A stretch of 64,000 bases of DNA from Bacteroidaceae bacterium (GTDB lineage Bacteria > Bacteroidota > Bacteroidia > Bacteroidales > Bacteroidaceae): the NCBI GenBank assembly GCA_016302965.1, contig JAEDMP010000002.1:1-64000 (forward strand). Reading direction: 5' to 3'. Position numbers and translations under genes: made by a program. Positions 52,525 to 61,374 of the stretch are shown one piece after another (position 1 is the stretch's first letter; each line of letters starts with the position of its first letter). The notes under the pieces are model-generated. The model was not told where the DNA came from and did no database searches. It saw nothing but the letters and a program-made list of their open reading frames with translations.

Positions 52525-54168
52525 TTATCGTCCCAACCACACTTCGGGGTTGAGTTTGCTCGTCTCCCGGCGCAACTGGAACTGGAGGATATGCTCTGCA
52601 CCCACGGTGCCGATGACCTGGCGGGTGCTCACCTTCTGTCCGCGGTGTACGAAGACGGATCCCAGGTTGCAGTAGACGGAGATATAACTGCCGTGGCGCA
52701 CCATCACACCCGTGGTGCCACCCAGGCTGAACACCGCACTCACCTCGCCGTCGAAGATGCTGCGTACCTGTGCCCCGGGTTTGCCCATGATATTGATGCC
52801 CTTGTTGTCGAGGGTCACGTTCTTCAGTCCCTCCACATGGTATTGTCCGAAATGGCTCACGATGCGGTAGCCACCTGCCACGGGCATGGGCAGACGGCCC
52901 CGGTTGCTCTCGAAACTGCCACTGATGCGGCGGTCTTCTGAGTCCATCTCGTAGAGGGTGGTGCTCTCCCGTTTGGCTTCTGCCATCTCCTTCTCGTGGG
53001 CCTTGGCCTCGGCTGCGGCCTTCTTCTCCGCCTCCTTGCGGGCGCGTTCAGCCTCGGCAGCCGCTTGTTCCGCAGCCCGTTTCTCCTCTTCCGAACGCTT
53101 GGCGGCCTCGCGCGCCTTGGCCTTCAGCCGCTCTTCGTTGGCTTTGGCTTCGGCAATGCGGCGGGCATTCTCACGGGCAGCCGCTTCGGCGGCGGCTTTC
53201 TTCCGGGCCAGTTCTTCGGCACGCTTCCGGGCAGCCTCGGCAGCGGCCTTCCGTTTGGCTTCGGCAGCGGCACGGGCTCGGGCCTTCTCCACCTCGATGG
53301 CGATGAGCTTATCAATCTGGGCGTTGATGGCCGCGTCTTTCTGTTTCTGGGTGCTGATGATTTTCTGGATGGTCTTCTGCTCCTTCTGCAGTGTCTTCAC
53401 CACCTGCTGTTGCTCCTCCTGCTTGTTTTCCAGGTTCTTGTGCTCGGCGATGCCCCGGTTGAGCAGCACGTTCTTCTCCTGTTTGGTAAGGGTGAGTTCG
53501 GCCTGTTTCTCCTCCAGCTGTTTGCGCTTGCTCTTCACCATCTCGCCCTGGGCGCGCTGGTAGCTGGCATATTCGCGCACGAACCGCATGCGGCGGAACA
53601 TCTGTGTGAAGTTCTTGGCACTGAAGATGAACATCAGTTGGCTTTGTATCGACTGGTTGCGGTGCATGTAGCGCATCGACTTGATATAGCGGGCTTTCCG
53701 CTCTTCCAGTTCCTTGTTCAACTGGTCAATCTGACTGTTGAGTTGGGCGATGTTGCCATCCAGCCGGTTGATGTCGTGGCGGATGGTGTCGATGGTTTTG
53801 CGCTTGTCGGCAATCTCGGTATTGATGACGAGCAGATTGTGCAGTCTCTTCTTCACGTTCTGCTCGTTGGAGCGGAGTTTCTGTTCCTGTTCCTTGATAT
53901 GTTTCTTGATTTGTGCGCTCTCATTCTTCAGGCCTTTGATGGAGGCCGTTTCCTTGACGGCAGTAGTGCTCTGTTTCCCTTTTTTGCTGCTTTTTTTGGT
54001 GCTTCTTGTCCGGGTGGCTGTTTTTTTGGAGGTGGTCTTTCTGGAGGCCTGGGTCTTGCTCCGGGTCGTGGTTCTTTTCTGTGTATTGCTGGTCTGTGCG
54101 ATGGCATCGGGTGCCATCACGCTCAGCGTCAGTAAGCATACCAATATAGAGAGGAGTCTGTTCATCAA
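52525..54168 (-). CDS. EnvC-like murein hydrolase activator (degenerate M23/LytM)
   Basis: 547 residues. Signal peptide (MMNRLLSILVCLLTLSVMAPDAIAQ), a Lys/Thr-rich linker, a long coiled coil (about 60-260), an Ala/Glu/Lys/Arg-rich stretch (about 290-400), and a C-terminal LytM domain (about 430-547). The metal residues are lost: the usual G-x-D is GINI, and the H in HFEL is replaced in LQFQLRRE. It is thus probably inactive and turns on a separate amidase at the septum, as EnvC does. It is the last gene of the dut-TPR-DUF4292 group and converges on the M20 gene. Confidence 0.87.
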   Translation of the reverse strand: MMNRLLSILVCLLTLSVMAPDAIAQTSNTQKRTTTRSKTQASRKTTSKKTATRTRSTKKSSKKGKQSTTAVKETASIKGLKNESAQIKKHIKEQEQKLRSNEQNVKKRLHNLLVINTEIADKRKTIDTIRHDINRLDGNIAQLNSQIDQLNKELEERKARYIKSMRYMHRNQSIQSQLMFIFSAKNFTQMFRRMRFVREYASYQRAQGEMVKSKRKQLEEKQAELTLTKQEKNVLLNRGIAEHKNLENKQEEQQQVVKTLQKEQKTIQKIISTQKQKDAAINAQIDKLIAIEVEKARARAAAEAKRKAAAEAARKRAEELARKKAAAEAAARENARRIAEAKANEERLKAKAREAAKRSEEEKRAAEQAAAEAERARKEAEKKAAAEAKAHEKEMAEAKRESTTLYEMDSEDRRISGSFESNRGRLPMPVAGGYRIVSHFGQYHVEGLKNVTLDNKGINIMGKPGAQVRSIFDGEVSAVFSLGGTTGVMVRHGSYISVYCNLGSVFVHRGQKVSTRQVIGTVGAEHILQFQLRRETSKLNPEVWLGR

Positions 54169-54240
54169 ATCAATACTTCCGTTTGCGACAATAATTGCAG
54201 TATTTTTTATGGGTGGCGCTGTGTATGGCCACGGGCAGGG

Positions 54241-55101
54241 TTAGAGGGCCATGAATCGGCGCAGGATATCATCGACCTTCACTTCCTTGTATCTGCCTGA
54301 TATCGTGGTGCGGGGTTCCCATTCCGTTTCGTTGTCAAGATAGTTGAGAGTCATCTTGATGGAAATCTCCTTGTTGGGAAGGTTCAGGCGTATCTGGTGT
54401 CTGGTGGGGAACTTGCTTCCCGAGAAAGGCTGGAACTCGCTGTAGTCCCAGTTCAGTTGGGAGTTGCCGTGGATAAGGTCTCTGTAGAGGATGTTCGACA
54501 TCTTGATTTCTTCTCCCGTCTCGTTGAGCAGCCACTTGTATGACAACTTGTCCTTGTCGTATTTCAGGATGACATTGTCGCTCTCTTTCACGGCATTGAA
54601 GGAGGACAGCGCCTCATTGTCCAAAGCGGTTCTGCCAGGCATGAAGAGTTCGTTCCAGAAGAGAGCCTGCAGGGTATTGAAGTTGATGCCGCTGGTGCGC
54701 AGGAAGTCGAGATGGGAGTAGGGTACTTTCAGGTATTGCTTGTTGATTCGGTCCATGATGAGCACATACTCTTTGGTAAACTCGATGCGGGCGGCTTCCA
54801 CAAAGCCGAATGCCATCAGCTGCAGGCGGATGACGTCATTCTTTCTCATCTTCAGGTTGCCGGTGAGCGACACGTTCTGGTTGCCCATCACCACGCTGAA
54901 CTTGATTTTTGAGGTGATAAACTCTGAGTTCAGATGCTTTTGGGCAATCTTGTCGGTGTAGGAACGCAGGTCGTTTTCGGCCGTTTCACCGTTGCTGAGT
55001 GCGGACAGCTGCTGGCTGTCAATCTTTGAACTGGTGCGGCAGGAGTTGAACATCAGTGGCAATGCCAGGGTCAGGGCGGTGAGGAGTTGGATAGCTTTCA
55101 T
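54241..55101 (-). CDS. DUF4292 lipoprotein
   Basis: 286 residues. Lipobox FNSC (Cys21). The mature part is beta-rich and has the segments KIKFSVVMGNQNVSLTGNLKMRKNDVIRLQLMAFGFVEAARIEFT and YVLIMDRINKQYLKVPYSHL, which resemble the lipoprotein-chaperone fold of LolB/LolA-type proteins. This suggests a role in envelope lipoprotein or lipid traffic, but that is inference. It sits between the TPR and EnvC-like genes, a set that recurs in Bacteroidetes as far as I know. Confidence 0.8.
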   Translation of the reverse strand: MKAIQLLTALTLALPLMFNSCRTSSKIDSQQLSALSNGETAENDLRSYTDKIAQKHLNSEFITSKIKFSVVMGNQNVSLTGNLKMRKNDVIRLQLMAFGFVEAARIEFTKEYVLIMDRINKQYLKVPYSHLDFLRTSGINFNTLQALFWNELFMPGRTALDNEALSSFNAVKESDNVILKYDKDKLSYKWLLNETGEEIKMSNILYRDLIHGNSQLNWDYSEFQPFSGSKFPTRHQIRLNLPNKEISIKMTLNYLDNETEWEPRTTISGRYKEVKVDDILRRFMAL

Positions 55102-55159
55102 GAGTTTATTCTTTTTTGGAGATGGATCGTGATAGGGTTATTTTCTCGGGGGTATGGAG

Positions 55160-56890
55160 TTATTGTTTCAGATATTTCTTCCGTTTGATTTTCCGGAAGA
55201 GGGTCTTGTTCTCTTTGGCAGTCTGTTGGGCGGCGGCTTTCTGCCAGTATTCCATGGCTTTTGCGATGTCGCCGCAGCAGGCATAGATGTCGCCCGCATG
55301 TTCCAGCAGAATCACGCTGTTGGTGCTGTCGTTCTGTAGGGCTTGCTCGATGTAGATGCGGGCTTCGGAGTGGCGGCCCTGTGTGAAGAGAATCCAGGCG
55401 TAGGTGTCGAGGTTGTTGGCGTTCTTGGCATCCAGTTCGATGCTCTTTCGGCTCATCTTCTCCGCCTTGTCCAGTTCGATGTTGTCGAGACAGAGGTAGT
55501 AGGCGTAGTTGTTCAGGCTGCCGGCATCGTCGGGCTTCCATTGCAGGCACGAGTCATAGGCGGCATAGGCCTGGCTCTTCAGCCCCTTCTTGTAGAGCAG
55601 TTCGGCCATGATTTCATAGAAGTTGGCGGCTTCATCGTTCCCGGTCTCAGCGTTGATGAAGTCTTTGCCTTTCTGGAGGATATCCAGTGCCTGGTCGTAT
55701 TTGTCCATCCGGTAGGAGGCCACTCCCTGGTAATAGTAGAAGCCGACAAACTCAGGGTTATACAGGTTGCCGTCCTTGCAGAGGGTCACCACCTTGTTCA
55801 TGTCGTTTTGATTCCAGGCATAGAGCATCAGGCGCAGGCGGGCGGGGATGTTGTCGGGACTGATGCCGAGCACCTGTTGCAGCAGTGGCTGGATGCTGTC
55901 TTTCGGCATCTCTTTCATCTCCATGTAGGAGGCGTAGAGCAGCAGCAGGTCTGTGCCCTCCTGTTTTTGGCGGGTGGCGAGGCGGAAGAGATTGAGCACG
56001 GCAGTGCTGTCGCCTCCTGCCTCCTCGTTTTTCCTGATTTCCTCATTCATCACCACACATTTCAGCTCCTCGCTTGCCTGGGGGAGGGTGAGCAGGTCCC
56101 GGGTGATGGAATCGAGCTTGAGTGTGTCGCCTTTCTGTTTGTAGATGGCTTTCAGCGCAATCATGGCGCGGATGTTGTCGGGTGCTTCCCGGTGGATTTC
56201 CTCCAGTATACGCTCCCCCTCTTGGGCTTGTCCGTTGCGGTAGAGCATGTCGGCATAAAGACAACGGTAGTTCACGTCGCTGGGATATTGGTCGGCCAGT
56301 GCTTTCGTCTCGTTGATGGCAGCCTGCTGGTTGCCCATGCGGGTATAGAGATCGCTCTTGATATAGGTGAGCCGTTCGCTTTTCCCCTCCACCTCCTCCA
56401 GCCGGGATGCGGTGGAAACGGCCTTTTCCAGCTGGTTCTCCTGCTCATAGAGTTGGATGAGTATCGACAACAGGTCTTCCCGTTCCTTGTCCTGTTCCAG
56501 CACCTTTTCAATGGCAGCGATGGCATCGGGGTATCTCCGGTTGTTGATATACGAGGCGGCCAGCGTCTCGATGAAGGTGGGGTTGGAGGGTTCGAGCTTG
56601 GCGGCCCTTTCCAGCAGCCGCAGAGCCTGTTCCTTGTCCTTCAGTTCTTCGTAGTATTGGGAGAGGAAAAAATAGGCCTCGGCCTTGGTTGAGTCGATCT
56701 CCGTGCAGTGGCGGAACATCTCGAAAGCCGCATCTGACTCGCCTTTCTCGCGGTGCATCATCGCCTCCATGAAGAAGCGGTCATACCGCTTGTCGCTGTC
56801 TTCGTCGGCCATCACGTGCGGGCTGAACCCCAGGAGGAGGCCCAGCAGCAGGAGATGCGAAAGAGGAAGTATCGTAAAAGACGTTTTCAT
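55160..56890 (-). CDS. Exported tetratricopeptide repeat protein
   Basis: 576 residues from MKTSFTILPLSHLLLLGLLL (signal peptide). At least 10 TPR-like helical pairs are visible, for example AEAYFFLSQYYEELKDKEQALRLLERAAKLEPSNPTFIETLAASYINNRRYPDAIAAIEKVL in the N-terminal half and ANNLDTYAWILFTQGRHSEARIYIEQAL in the C-terminal half. No enzyme domain. It probably scaffolds partners in the periplasm or at the outer membrane. It starts 50 bases after dut and precedes the DUF4292 gene by 58 bases. Confidence 0.85.
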   Translation of the reverse strand: MKTSFTILPLSHLLLLGLLLGFSPHVMADEDSDKRYDRFFMEAMMHREKGESDAAFEMFRHCTEIDSTKAEAYFFLSQYYEELKDKEQALRLLERAAKLEPSNPTFIETLAASYINNRRYPDAIAAIEKVLEQDKEREDLLSILIQLYEQENQLEKAVSTASRLEEVEGKSERLTYIKSDLYTRMGNQQAAINETKALADQYPSDVNYRCLYADMLYRNGQAQEGERILEEIHREAPDNIRAMIALKAIYKQKGDTLKLDSITRDLLTLPQASEELKCVVMNEEIRKNEEAGGDSTAVLNLFRLATRQKQEGTDLLLLYASYMEMKEMPKDSIQPLLQQVLGISPDNIPARLRLMLYAWNQNDMNKVVTLCKDGNLYNPEFVGFYYYQGVASYRMDKYDQALDILQKGKDFINAETGNDEAANFYEIMAELLYKKGLKSQAYAAYDSCLQWKPDDAGSLNNYAYYLCLDNIELDKAEKMSRKSIELDAKNANNLDTYAWILFTQGRHSEARIYIEQALQNDSTNSVILLEHAGDIYACCGDIAKAMEYWQKAAAQQTAKENKTLFRKIKRKKYLKQ

Positions 56891-56940
56891 CGTATGTTGC
56901 ACTTGCGTTATAATGGAATGATGGGTGCTTGTAAAGGTGA

Positions 56941-57375
56941 TTATTGGATGCCGGTATGCCCGTATCCACCTGCTCCTCGTTCGGTTTCATCCAGCGTGTC
57001 GACCGTCTCGAAGGTGGCCTGTTCGTGGCGTGCGATGACCATCTGGGCGATACGTTCGCCGTCGTTGACGACAAAGGGCGTGTCGGAGAGGTTAACCAGC
57101 AAGACCATGATTTCACCCCGATAGTCGGCATCGATGGTTCCGGGCGAGTTGAGCACGGTCAGCCCGTGTTTGAGTGCCAGACCGCTGCGGGGGCGCACCT
57201 GCGCTTCATATCCTTCTGGCAGGGCCATGTACAGTCCCGTTCCGATGAGCTTGCGCTCCAGGGGATTCAGCGTGATGGGCGACTGGATATTGGCTCTCAA
57301 ATCCATGCCTGCACTCTGTGGCGTGGCGTAGGCTGGAAGCGGGTGATGGCTCTTGTTGATGATTCTGATTTTCAT
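56941..57375 (-). CDS. dut: dUTP diphosphatase
   Basis: 144 residues. Hydrolyses dUTP to dUMP, which keeps uracil out of DNA and feeds dTMP synthesis. The five trimeric dUTPase motifs are present: [32 protein letters not shown] (catalytic Asp), GERIAQMVI and [10 protein letters not shown] at the C-terminus (usual form RGxxGFGSTG). First gene of the minus-strand group and divergent from dgt, another dNTP-pool enzyme. Confidence 0.96.
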   Translation of the reverse strand: MKIRIINKSHHPLPAYATPQSAGMDLRANIQSPITLNPLERKLIGTGLYMALPEGYEAQVRPRSGLALKHGLTVLNSPGTIDADYRGEIMVLLVNLSDTPFVVNDGERIAQMVIARHEQATFETVDTLDETERGAGGYGHTGIQ

Positions 57376-57406
57376 GTTAGGTATGGTTTGTCACATTATG
57401 AATGCG

Positions 57407-57486
57407 CAAAATTACTGATTTCTCTTTGAATGACCAATGATTTTTCGCCAAAAAGCATATTTTTATGTAAAAAAGCATTATATTTG
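57407..57486. promoter_or_regulatory. Divergent promoters of dut (-) and dgt (+)
   Basis: The complement of 57407-57414 reads TAATTTTG and faces dut. TATATTTG at 57479-57486 faces dgt, 30 bases before its ATG. Two genes that control dNTP pools share this 140-base region. Confidence 0.55.
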
Positions 57487-57515
57487 CATCTGTTAATGAG
57501 ATTAATCCGTCTGTT

Positions 57516-58856
57516 ATGATGAATTGGAACCAACTAATCACCAACAAAAGACTGGGCCAGGAGTCGAAGCACGGTGAGCGCCATGACGACCGGACCGAGT
57601 TCAAGCGCGACTACGACCGTCTGATTTTTTCCGCCCCCTTCCGTCGCCTGCAGAACAAAACGCAAGTGTTCCCTCTGCCGGGCAGCATCTTTGTGCATAA
57701 CCGTCTTACTCACAGTTTGGAGGTGGCGAGTGTGGGCATGTCTTTGGGCTGTGATGTGGCACGCCAACTCACAGCCAGGAACCCCGAGCTGGCCCAGACG
57801 ATGATTGGTGAAATCGGGCAGATTGTAGCCACTGCCTGCCTGGCCCATGACATGGGCAATCCGCCCTTTGGCCATTCTGGTGAGAAAGCCATCCAGACCT
57901 TCTTCTCCGAGGGACCGGGTAGCCGGCTGAGGAGGCAGGTCTCTGAGCGCTTCTGGAGTGACATCACCCACTTTGAAGGTAATGCCAATGCCTTCCGTCT
58001 GCTCACCCATCGCTTCAAGGGACGCCGTACGGGCGGTTTTGTGCTCACTTATTCCACCTTGGCCAGCATTGTGAAATATCCCTTCTCCTCGTCTCTTGCC
58101 GGTGGAAAAGGCAAGTTCGGATTCTTTGAGAGTGAGCGTGAATATTTTCAGCGTATTGCCGATGAAATGGGCATTATTTGTGTCGAATCGTCTGATTCCG
58201 GCCTGCGCTATAGTCGCCATCCATTGGTCTATCTGGTGGAGGCCGCCGATGATATCTGCTATGAGGTGATGGATATCGAAGATGCCCATAAGCTGAAGAT
58301 TCTCAGCTATGAGGAGACCTCCAGCCTCCTGCTGGGATTTTTTGATGAGGCAACACAGTGCCATATCCTGAAGCGCATTGAAGATGAGGGACTGACCGAC
58401 AACAACGAGAAGATTGTCTACATGCGTGCCAACGCCATTGGTATGCTGGAACGCGAGTGTGTGAAAGCTTTTGTCAACCATGAGCAGGAGATTCTCTCCG
58501 GCACGTTCCGCGGCTCGCTGGTTGATGCCATCAGCGAGGTGCCGAAACAGGCTTACCGCAAATGTGCCGACCTGTCCATGCGGCGCATCTATTGCAGCAA
58601 GCCAGTATTGGATGTGGAACTCTCTGGTTACAAGATCATGGAAACGCTGATGGAACAGATGACCGAGGCTGTCTGCCATCCCGGCAGATACTATTCGCAG
58701 CAGCTCATCAGCCGTGTGTCCAGCCAGTATGACATCGATTCGGCCGACCTGGAGACCCGCCTCATGGCAGTCATCGACTATATCAGCGGCATGACCGATA
58801 TCTATGCCCTCGATGTCTACCAGAAAATTAACGGCATCAGCCTGCCCATTGTCTGA
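57516..58856 (+). CDS. dgt: Deoxyguanosinetriphosphate triphosphohydrolase
   Basis: 446 residues. HD-domain enzyme that splits dGTP (or other dNTPs) to deoxynucleoside and triphosphate. RLTHSLEV gives His66; AHDMGNPPFGH gives His111-Asp112 and the further histidine; the closing Asp is in EAADDICYEVMD. RDYDRLIFSAPFRRLQNKTQVF near residue 31 is typical of the dGTPase group. MMNW allows a start one codon later. With dut and ung in the same window, uracil and dNTP control is well covered. Confidence 0.93.
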   Translation: MMNWNQLITNKRLGQESKHGERHDDRTEFKRDYDRLIFSAPFRRLQNKTQVFPLPGSIFVHNRLTHSLEVASVGMSLGCDVARQLTARNPELAQTMIGEIGQIVATACLAHDMGNPPFGHSGEKAIQTFFSEGPGSRLRRQVSERFWSDITHFEGNANAFRLLTHRFKGRRTGGFVLTYSTLASIVKYPFSSSLAGGKGKFGFFESEREYFQRIADEMGIICVESSDSGLRYSRHPLVYLVEAADDICYEVMDIEDAHKLKILSYEETSSLLLGFFDEATQCHILKRIEDEGLTDNNEKIVYMRANAIGMLERECVKAFVNHEQEILSGTFRGSLVDAISEVPKQAYRKCADLSMRRIYCSKPVLDVELSGYKIMETLMEQMTEAVCHPGRYYSQQLISRVSSQYDIDSADLETRLMAVIDYISGMTDIYALDVYQKINGISLPIV

Positions 58857-58878
58857 TGGATGCAGGGTGATGCCGTTG

Positions 58879-58936
58879 GTTCCTGATGTTTTGAACTTGT
58901 TCCTGATGTTTTGAACTTGTTCCTGATGGCTGGAAC
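58879..58936. repeat. Tandem repeat, 3 x 20 bp after dgt
   Basis: The unit TTGTTCCTGATGTTTTGAAC occurs at 58879-58896 (18 bases), 58897-58916 and, with changes, 58917-58936. It fills the gap between two convergent genes and ends exactly at the stop of the GNAT gene. Confidence 0.8.
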
Positions 58937-59926
58937 TTATTCCTTGTAGATGACATTGTTGGCTCCACTGGTAATCTTCAGTGCCTCGGGATGTTCCTTG
59001 ATGAAGGAGTCGATGTGGCGCATGCGCTTCTCTTCCAGAATCTCGTCGACGGCAATCAGGATGCCGGTTTCCTCCACATCGCCGAAACCATCGTTGATGG
59101 CGGTGCCGAAGAGTTTCATGGTGGGACTCAGACTCATGTAGGCGTTGACCAATGGCGGGATGTTGAGACCCAGTTTGCGCACCTCACGGTTGAGGATGCG
59201 GTAGTCGTCCTTGAACGATTCCTCACAGAAAAGTTTCTTCAGTTCCTCTGGGTCTTCCTCGATTTCCAACGGTTTCATCGGGGTGATGAGGTTCTCTTTG
59301 TCATCGAAGTGCTTCTTCAGGAAATAGAGAATCATGTCGCGTCCCTTACGGATATAAGAGGGGTACATGGTCATCTTGCCGAAGAAATACTTCACGTTGG
59401 GCTTGATGACGGTCAGTGCACCCAGACCGTCCCAGAGGTTGTCGAGGGCGAACAGGCTTTTGCTGCCGTTCTTGTTGGTGTTCTGATAGGCCAATGACAC
59501 GAAACTGCGTCCCAGTTCGATGGTTTGGGGCATGTAGTCGCGCATGAACCGCTCGGAGAAGTGGAACATGTGGCTGGTGGCAAGGATGGGCTGGCCGTCG
59601 GCACCCACCTCCACATCGGTGCCCAGGATATAGCGGTAGCCGCCGATAATCTCTTCAGCCTCGGGGTTCCACACGATGAGCTGTTTGTAGCAGTTATCCA
59701 TCGTGTCAAATTCGTCCAGGTCGTAGGGCTTGCCTGTTCCTCCGCCAGCCTCTCTGAATGCGATTTCCCTCAGTCGTCCAATCTCCAGCAGGACATTGGG
59801 CGCATTGTGGGCATCAACGATATAAATCTCGTTGTGACTCTTGTTGGTCATTCTGAGCTGGCGTTCAGGTGTCAGTTCTTTTTTGAGCAGTTCCTTGGAA
59901 ATAGGCTGAATGATTTCCTTTACCAT
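58937..59926 (-). CDS. glsB: GlsB-like N-acyltransferase (GNAT fold)
   Basis: 329 residues. A hemolysin/OlsB-type acyltransferase: IREIAFREAGGGTGKPYDLDEFD (here LREIAFREAG) and IIGGYRYILG, then ELGRSFV. Members transfer a 3-hydroxyacyl chain from acyl-carrier protein to an amino acid. In Bacteroides thetaiotaomicron the homologous pair (GlsB and GlsA) makes glycine lipids. It lies 60 bases after the O-acyltransferase gene, same strand. The C-terminal half (about 200-329) is longer than in OlsB and not assigned. Confidence 0.85.
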   Translation of the reverse strand: MVKEIIQPISKELLKKELTPERQLRMTNKSHNEIYIVDAHNAPNVLLEIGRLREIAFREAGGGTGKPYDLDEFDTMDNCYKQLIVWNPEAEEIIGGYRYILGTDVEVGADGQPILATSHMFHFSERFMRDYMPQTIELGRSFVSLAYQNTNKNGSKSLFALDNLWDGLGALTVIKPNVKYFFGKMTMYPSYIRKGRDMILYFLKKHFDDKENLITPMKPLEIEEDPEELKKLFCEESFKDDYRILNREVRKLGLNIPPLVNAYMSLSPTMKLFGTAINDGFGDVEETGILIAVDEILEEKRMRHIDSFIKEHPEALKITSGANNVIYKE

Positions 59927-59986
59927 TTTTTTTCTTTTTGAGGTTTGTTTTTTTATCCATTTGTTGTTGGGGGCTTGTCAGCCGCA

Positions 59987-60814
59987 TCATAGCTCGTAGA
60001 CGCGCTCCTTCACATATTGAGCCCACTGTTGGGGCGTTTTGCTCTTGTCGAAGGTCTGCCAGGGGATGGGCTTGCCGATGGCCACCCGGAAGGTCTTGTG
60101 CACATTTTTGTACATTTCATCGACCAGGAAGAGCATGGCGATGTTCACTTTCTTCACGTAGTTGTCGGAGAAATTGGCCAGACGGTAGAAAAATTCCGAG
60201 TTCTGTCCGCCAAAATGGATGGGAACCACGTCGCGCTGGTATTCCACACTCTTGGTGATGAAGGTCTTTTTCCATTCGATGTCCTGGATGACACCATTCC
60301 TTTTGCGGGAGCAGATGCCGGCGGGGAACATCAGCATGTGGTTGTCGCTCTTGAATCCGGCCTCTACCATGGCAGGGAAGTTGCGGCTTTGTGACCCCGT
60401 CTTGTTGATGGGGATGCACACGGGAGCCAGTCCGGGCAGGTTCATGAGGATGTCGTTGACGAGATAGCGGAAGCGTCCGTCGTAATGTCTGCCGATAATG
60501 GCACCCAGGGCCACACCGTCTTCGCCCCCCAGCGGATGGTTGCTGACGAAGGTGTAGAGCTTGCCGTCATTCTTGTCGGGCAGATTTTCTTCACCCACCA
60601 GTTCGAGGGTCATGTCGAGATAGCGTACACACTCCTCCAGCCAGTCGGTCCCCGACAGGTGACGGCTCTCCCATAGATATTTGTTCACCTCATCCTGGTG
60701 GATGATGTGTTTGAGCCAGTTGGTCAAGGGTTTGGGCACAAAGCGGGCTTTGGGACCCATCTTACTCTTCAACACCTTTTCGATGTCGATTGTGTTTTGT
60801 GTAACCTGTTCCAT
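59987..60814 (-). CDS. glsA: GlsA-like O-acyltransferase (PlsC family)
   Basis: 275 residues from MEQVTQNTIDIEKVLKSK. The acyltransferase motif is NHPLGGED (near residue 92), a variant with one more residue than NHx4D, as in the OlsA/GlsA branch; FPAGICSRK is the third block. It would add a second fatty acid to the N-acylated amino acid, completing a glycine or ornithine lipid. The longer frame from 60895 is rejected since a -7 element (60862-60869) lies inside it. It is transcribed before glsB. Confidence 0.85.
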   Translation of the reverse strand: MEQVTQNTIDIEKVLKSKMGPKARFVPKPLTNWLKHIIHQDEVNKYLWESRHLSGTDWLEECVRYLDMTLELVGEENLPDKNDGKLYTFVSNHPLGGEDGVALGAIIGRHYDGRFRYLVNDILMNLPGLAPVCIPINKTGSQSRNFPAMVEAGFKSDNHMLMFPAGICSRKRNGVIQDIEWKKTFITKSVEYQRDVVPIHFGGQNSEFFYRLANFSDNYVKKVNIAMLFLVDEMYKNVHKTFRVAIGKPIPWQTFDKSKTPQQWAQYVKERVYEL

Positions 60815-60861
60815 TCTCTCTTTTGACGTTCCTAAATGACGTTTGTTTACTAACCGTGATG

Positions 60862-60869
60862 CAAAAGTA
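60862..60869 (-). promoter_or_regulatory. Promoter of the glycine-lipid operon
   Basis: The complement reads TACTTTTG, about 48 bases before the chosen ATG at 60814. Confidence 0.55.
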
Positions 60870-60895
60870 ACTAAATCCTTTGTATTAAGCGACAT

Positions 60896-61302
60896 TTTTC
60901 TCTAAAAATTCGAAAAAAACTTTGAATTGTGCATGATTTTGTCTGTTTTTCGTTCATTTCTGCCTTTCTTTTGTCTTTTTTTCCTGCTTCATAAGGAGTG
61001 TTCAGATTTTCCTTTCTGCCTCTGACCTGCCTCCGTTCTGCCTCCGTTCTGATTCCGTTGTGACTCCGTTGTGCCTCTTATTTCTGAAGGCTGAAATGCC
61101 GATAAACACTGGGGTTTCGGCGATTTCAGATAAGAGACCGATAAGAGCAAGGCTCTGCAAACAGGGGTAGGGCTGGCCGGATGCCATCAGAAAGGGTCCG
61201 TATGCCCCACCCGGCGTTATTTGTCCGTTGTTTCTTAAGTGGTTGAAAATAAGGATTATAAAATGAATGCCAAGAAAAGATGAAAAATAATTTGTAAAAA
61301 GT
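60896..61302. other. Intergenic region with tandem repeat and large hairpin
   Basis: Holds 4.5 copies of an 11-bp unit TGCCTCCGTTC/TGACTCCGTTG (61028-61077). A long imperfect hairpin follows: CTCTTAT (61074-61080) with ATAAGAG, and CTGAAAT-CCGA with TCGG-GATTTCAG, ending about 61135. No ORF is supported. A 61-residue open frame on the minus strand here has no protein character. Confidence 0.6.
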
Positions 61303-61345
61303 GTGGGAAAAAGTGGGGAAAAGTGGGGGAAATGTTGTAACTTTG
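61303..61345 (+). promoter_or_regulatory. mraZ promoter with three MraZ-type boxes
   Basis: GTGGG occurs at 61303, 61313 and 61323, followed by A-rich spacers: three direct repeats at an exact 10-bp period, the arrangement MraZ binds in E. coli and Mycoplasma. The -7 element TAACTTTG lies at 61338-61345. The boxes therefore cover about -45 to -15, over the -33 region, where MraZ would repress its own cluster. Confidence 0.75.
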
Positions 61346-61374
61346 TAGCGGAATCTTTTTAAAAAGAGGTATTC

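Noticed and set aside
58879..58936. CRISPR array
   Set aside because: The units are contiguous without spacers, only three copies, and no cas gene is near.
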